NCBI GenBank assembly: GCA_013151585.1
Contig: JAADHY010000306.1
Coordinates: forward strand, 1-7,840
Origin: Planctomycetota bacterium
GTDB taxonomy: Bacteria > Planctomycetota > Planctomycetia > Planctomycetales > Planctomycetaceae
Direction: 5' to 3'
DNA length: 7,840 bases
Below the pieces are notes generated by a model. The model made no database searches and was not told the origin of the DNA. It worked only from the letters and a program-made list of their open reading frames with translations. Positions 6,339 through 7,840 of the stretch are shown in pieces. Position numbers and translations under genes: made by a program. Numbering within the stretch: position 1 is the stretch's first letter; every line of letters begins with the position of its first letter.

Positions 6339-6538
6339 CCAACTTCAATCCCAACTCTTCGCTGTGACGTAGCACTGGGCCCACCTCCACAGACCGCACT
6401 TTGACGTAGGCCCTTCGCGTCTTGACATCGATGGCAAACTGTCGATGCTTGTGGGCTGTCGGACTGCGCGTCGTGGTCAACTGGTGGCCGCGCAGCGGCT
6501 GCGTTTTCCGAGCAGAGTCTCAGACGGGGTGTAAACTC

Positions 6539-6748
6539 TTAAGCCGGCGGGCCGTCATGACTAGGGCGCTCGTCACACCGTGCGCCCCGACGAAAGCTAG
6601 TCGCATCCACGCGCGGCACGATGATGACCGTCACAGCGCTCAGAGCCCCTCTTGGGACACGTTCCGACACCTGGCCCATCAGAATTCGCGGTTGTGGGTG
6701 CCCATCCTTAGCAGACCGACTCGATGACTCCGCATCAAGTGCTTCCAT
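6539..6748 (-). CDS. Doubtful small reading frame downstream of an orphan promoter
   Basis: A 69-residue frame starts MEALDAESSS and ends at TAA (6539-6541). It lies about 125 bases downstream of the strong promoter-like site at 6880-6909 on the same strand. The only ribosome-site resemblance is a GGTGG about 7 bases upstream of the ATG. A GTG precedes the ATG directly. The composition is rich in Arg and Ser with a short hydrophobic patch (ALSAVTVIIV) and no known motif. It is more likely non-coding than a gene; I list it because of the promoter. Confidence 0.12.
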   Translation of the reverse strand: MEALDAESSSRSAKDGHPQPRILMGQVSERVPRGALSAVTVIIVPRVDATSFRRGARCDERPSHDGPPA

Positions 6749-6879
6749 CACTCAGCCACCAAACGCCGGGGCCCCAATCCAAATCGAACAGAAGGGACGT
6801 CGGAGTGAGCTGCTCTCAATCAAAGCTTCACGAACCGGAGCCGCAACGATGGAGACCAAGCTCCGTATTCCAACGCAAT

Positions 6880-6909
6880 ATTATTGTTTTCTCCCACCCT
6901 ATCTGTCAA
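6880..6909 (-). promoter_or_regulatory. Strong sigma-70-like promoter sequence with no recognised gene
   Basis: On the minus strand TTGACA (6904-6909, 6 of 6) and AATAAT (6880-6885, 5 of 6) are separated by 18 bases. They sit within the most AT-rich patch of the intergenic region. It points left, and transcription would begin near 6873. No recognisable gene follows within several hundred bases; the exported-protein start at 5997 is about 880 bases away. It is the best consensus match I found in the window. Confidence 0.45.
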
Positions 6910-7001
6910 GCGTTCACATAGTATTTTAAGGAACTGGACACACAACTCCGTCCTCGCTCGCGGACAGCCGAGGATGTCGCCGCTGGCGACCGCGACGCTC
7001 C

Positions 7002-7042
7002 CTCTCCGCCGCTGCTCTCCGAGAGCGGAGAGTCGAGAGCAG
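7002..7042. repeat. Interleaved inverted repeats
   Basis: CTCTCCGC (7002-7009) pairs exactly with GCGGAGAG (7025-7032), and CTGCTCTC (7012-7019) pairs exactly with GAGAGCAG (7035-7042). Because the arms interleave, the RNA could form either of two exclusive hairpins, or in part a pseudoknot. The 2-base connectors make a full pseudoknot with two 8-bp stems sterically doubtful. The CT/GA-rich composition raises the chance of coincidental pairing. Confidence 0.45.
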
Positions 7043-7415
7043 GACGGGGCGACTAACGACGGAATGACGAACGGTTTCCAGTTCCGGCAACAAGCCGTCG
7101 TTCCTCTTTTCCTTTTTGCAAGATATCGGAGACACAAGAAAACCGGACCTCGAGGAGGCACCGTGCTTCTTGAAAAGCCATTGCAGGGTGAATGTTTTCC
7201 ACAGCTCGACGGCCGATCGGAGCAAACTCGGGAAAGGGAAGGATGTCTCCGCTTACCGAAAGAGCAACAGTCGAGCTGAGCTTTGCCAGGTTTCTTTGGC
7301 TCAGGAAGAGCATCGTCCCCAAGAAACGCTGCACGGCCCCGTACTGCAATGGACATTCGGCGTGTCACCGCTCTGCTGACGCGATCGAGCCGACACTGAT
7401 CCGACGGGCGCAACC

Positions 7416-7445
7416 TTGACTCCGCTGCCGCCGATCCGTTGTACT
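7416..7445 (+). promoter_or_regulatory. Candidate promoter for the right-hand exported protein
   Basis: TTGACT (7416-7421, 5 of 6) and TGTACT (7440-7445, 4 of 6) are separated by 18 bases. Initiation near 7452 would give a leader of about 55 bases before the ATG at 7508, with an AAGGAG ribosome site at 7493-7498. Confidence 0.4.
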
Positions 7446-7507
7446 GGGCCGTACGGACGCCCGAACGAAACGCGGTGTCGCTGAGGGGACCCAAGGAGAG
7501 TGCCGTG

Positions 7508-7840
7508 ATGCACAGACCAGTCGTGAGAGCCATCTTGTTAATGGCGGTGATGCCGCTGCGTGTGTCGGCGGCAGGAGCGGCCGTGCAGTTGGTCCGGCAG
7601 AAGGCGGACCCGTATGGCATACCGCGGCCCGGCCCCAACCAAACCCACGTGCCGACACGGACCAGCTTTTACATCGAGCTGACGACCGATCCGAAATCAA
7701 AGGGCGACCGTGTCCTGGCCGATTCGGTCGGCGTTCGACTGGAAGGGCCCGATGGGCAGCGTCTTGTTCTTCTTCGCCCCGGGCAACGGTTTGAAGAGGG
7801 CTATCATGGGAAGCTTTTCTTCCGGAGCGATCGGCGGGGC
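7508..7840 (+). CDS. Exported protein of unknown function, N-terminal 111 residues
   Basis: The frame is open from ATG 7508 to the right edge, so only the N-terminus is visible. It starts with a signal peptide: positively charged HRPVVR, hydrophobic AILLMAVMPL, then small residues VSAAGAA with probable cleavage around residues 21-24. The mature start includes PYGIPRPGPNQTHVPTRTSFYIEL and then strand-like SVGVRLEGPDGQRLVLL (about 76-92). This looks like the beginning of a beta-sandwich (Ig-like) domain as found at the N-terminus of larger exported enzymes; that reading is an inference. AAGGAG (7493-7498) gives a 9-base spacing to ATG 7508 and 6 bases to the in-frame GTG 7505, so either start is possible. 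The protein is divergent from the 5065-5997 gene across 1.5 kb. Function and full length cannot be determined here. Confidence 0.8.
   Translation, partial: MHRPVVRAILLMAVMPLRVSAAGAAVQLVRQKADPYGIPRPGPNQTHVPTRTSFYIELTTDPKSKGDRVLADSVGVRLEGPDGQRLVLLRPGQRFEEGYHGKLFFRSDRRG

Larger units (their letters stand above)
5998..7504. other. 1.5-kb divergent intergenic region, no convincing gene
   Basis: This gap separates two divergently transcribed exported-protein genes. The longest frames (for example minus 7638-6820 and plus 6884-7279) are rich in Arg, Ser, Cys and Pro, lack ribosome sites and known domains, and overlap each other, so I treat them as non-coding. Identified contents are a three-way-junction repeat (6286-6338), a strong promoter-like site facing left (6880-6909), a small hairpin GTCGCC/GGCGAC (6976-6990), interleaved inverted repeats (7002-7042), and a promoter for the right-hand gene (7416-7445). 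The region may hold decayed genes or an unrecognised RNA. I cannot name any product. Confidence 0.55.

Noticed and set aside
6491..6507. Hairpin CGCAG/CTGCG followed by TTTT on the plus strand
   Set aside because: The stem is only 5 bp and no plus-strand gene lies upstream that it could terminate.
6820..7638. 272-residue minus-strand open frame
   Set aside because: It is rich in Arg, Ser and Cys, has no domain or ribosome site, and overlaps the start and promoter of the better-supported plus-strand gene at 7508.

Overview
The window is GC-rich bacterial chromosome, most likely from a planctomycete (Planctomycetota, Pirellulales-like). That assignment is an inference. It rests on a Hanks-type Ser/Thr kinase with an N-terminal Cache-like sensor, on two exported proteins of unclear family, on long gene-poor gaps, and on paired-hairpin intergenic repeats of a kind I recall as common in planctomycete genomes. 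No marker gene in the window proves the taxonomy.

Layout from left to right. Positions 1-837 (minus) hold the N-terminal 279 residues of a 3-isopropylmalate dehydrogenase (leuB), cut by the window edge. Positions 992-1501 (minus) hold a complete DinB-family protein. About 880 bases without a recognisable gene follow, containing a REP-like hairpin doublet and a possible fossil of a REP-transposase-associated element. Positions 2383-4611 (plus) hold the main gene, a 742-residue membrane kinase: TM, large extracytoplasmic Cache-like sensor, TM, complete Ser/Thr kinase, Ser-rich tail. A 453-base convergent gap follows. Positions 5065-5997 (minus) hold a 310-residue exported protein of unknown function. 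Next comes a 1.5-kb stretch with no convincing gene but with several structured sequences: a three-way-junction repeat, a strong promoter-like site with no known gene, and interleaved inverted repeats. From 7508 to the right edge (plus) is the start of another exported protein.

The genes do not form one operon or pathway. Orientation changes at almost every boundary, and most genes have their own promoter-like sequence. leuB is leucine biosynthesis, and DinB-like proteins are metal-binding proteins of mostly unknown substrate. The kinase is a one-component transmembrane signalling protein whose target cannot be read from its neighbours. The exported protein at 5065-5997 faces the kinase convergently, so co-transcription is excluded. 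I found no CRISPR array, tRNA, rRNA, intact transposase, or complete new defence or metabolic system. The most unusual material is the sensor-kinase architecture and the intergenic structured repeats.
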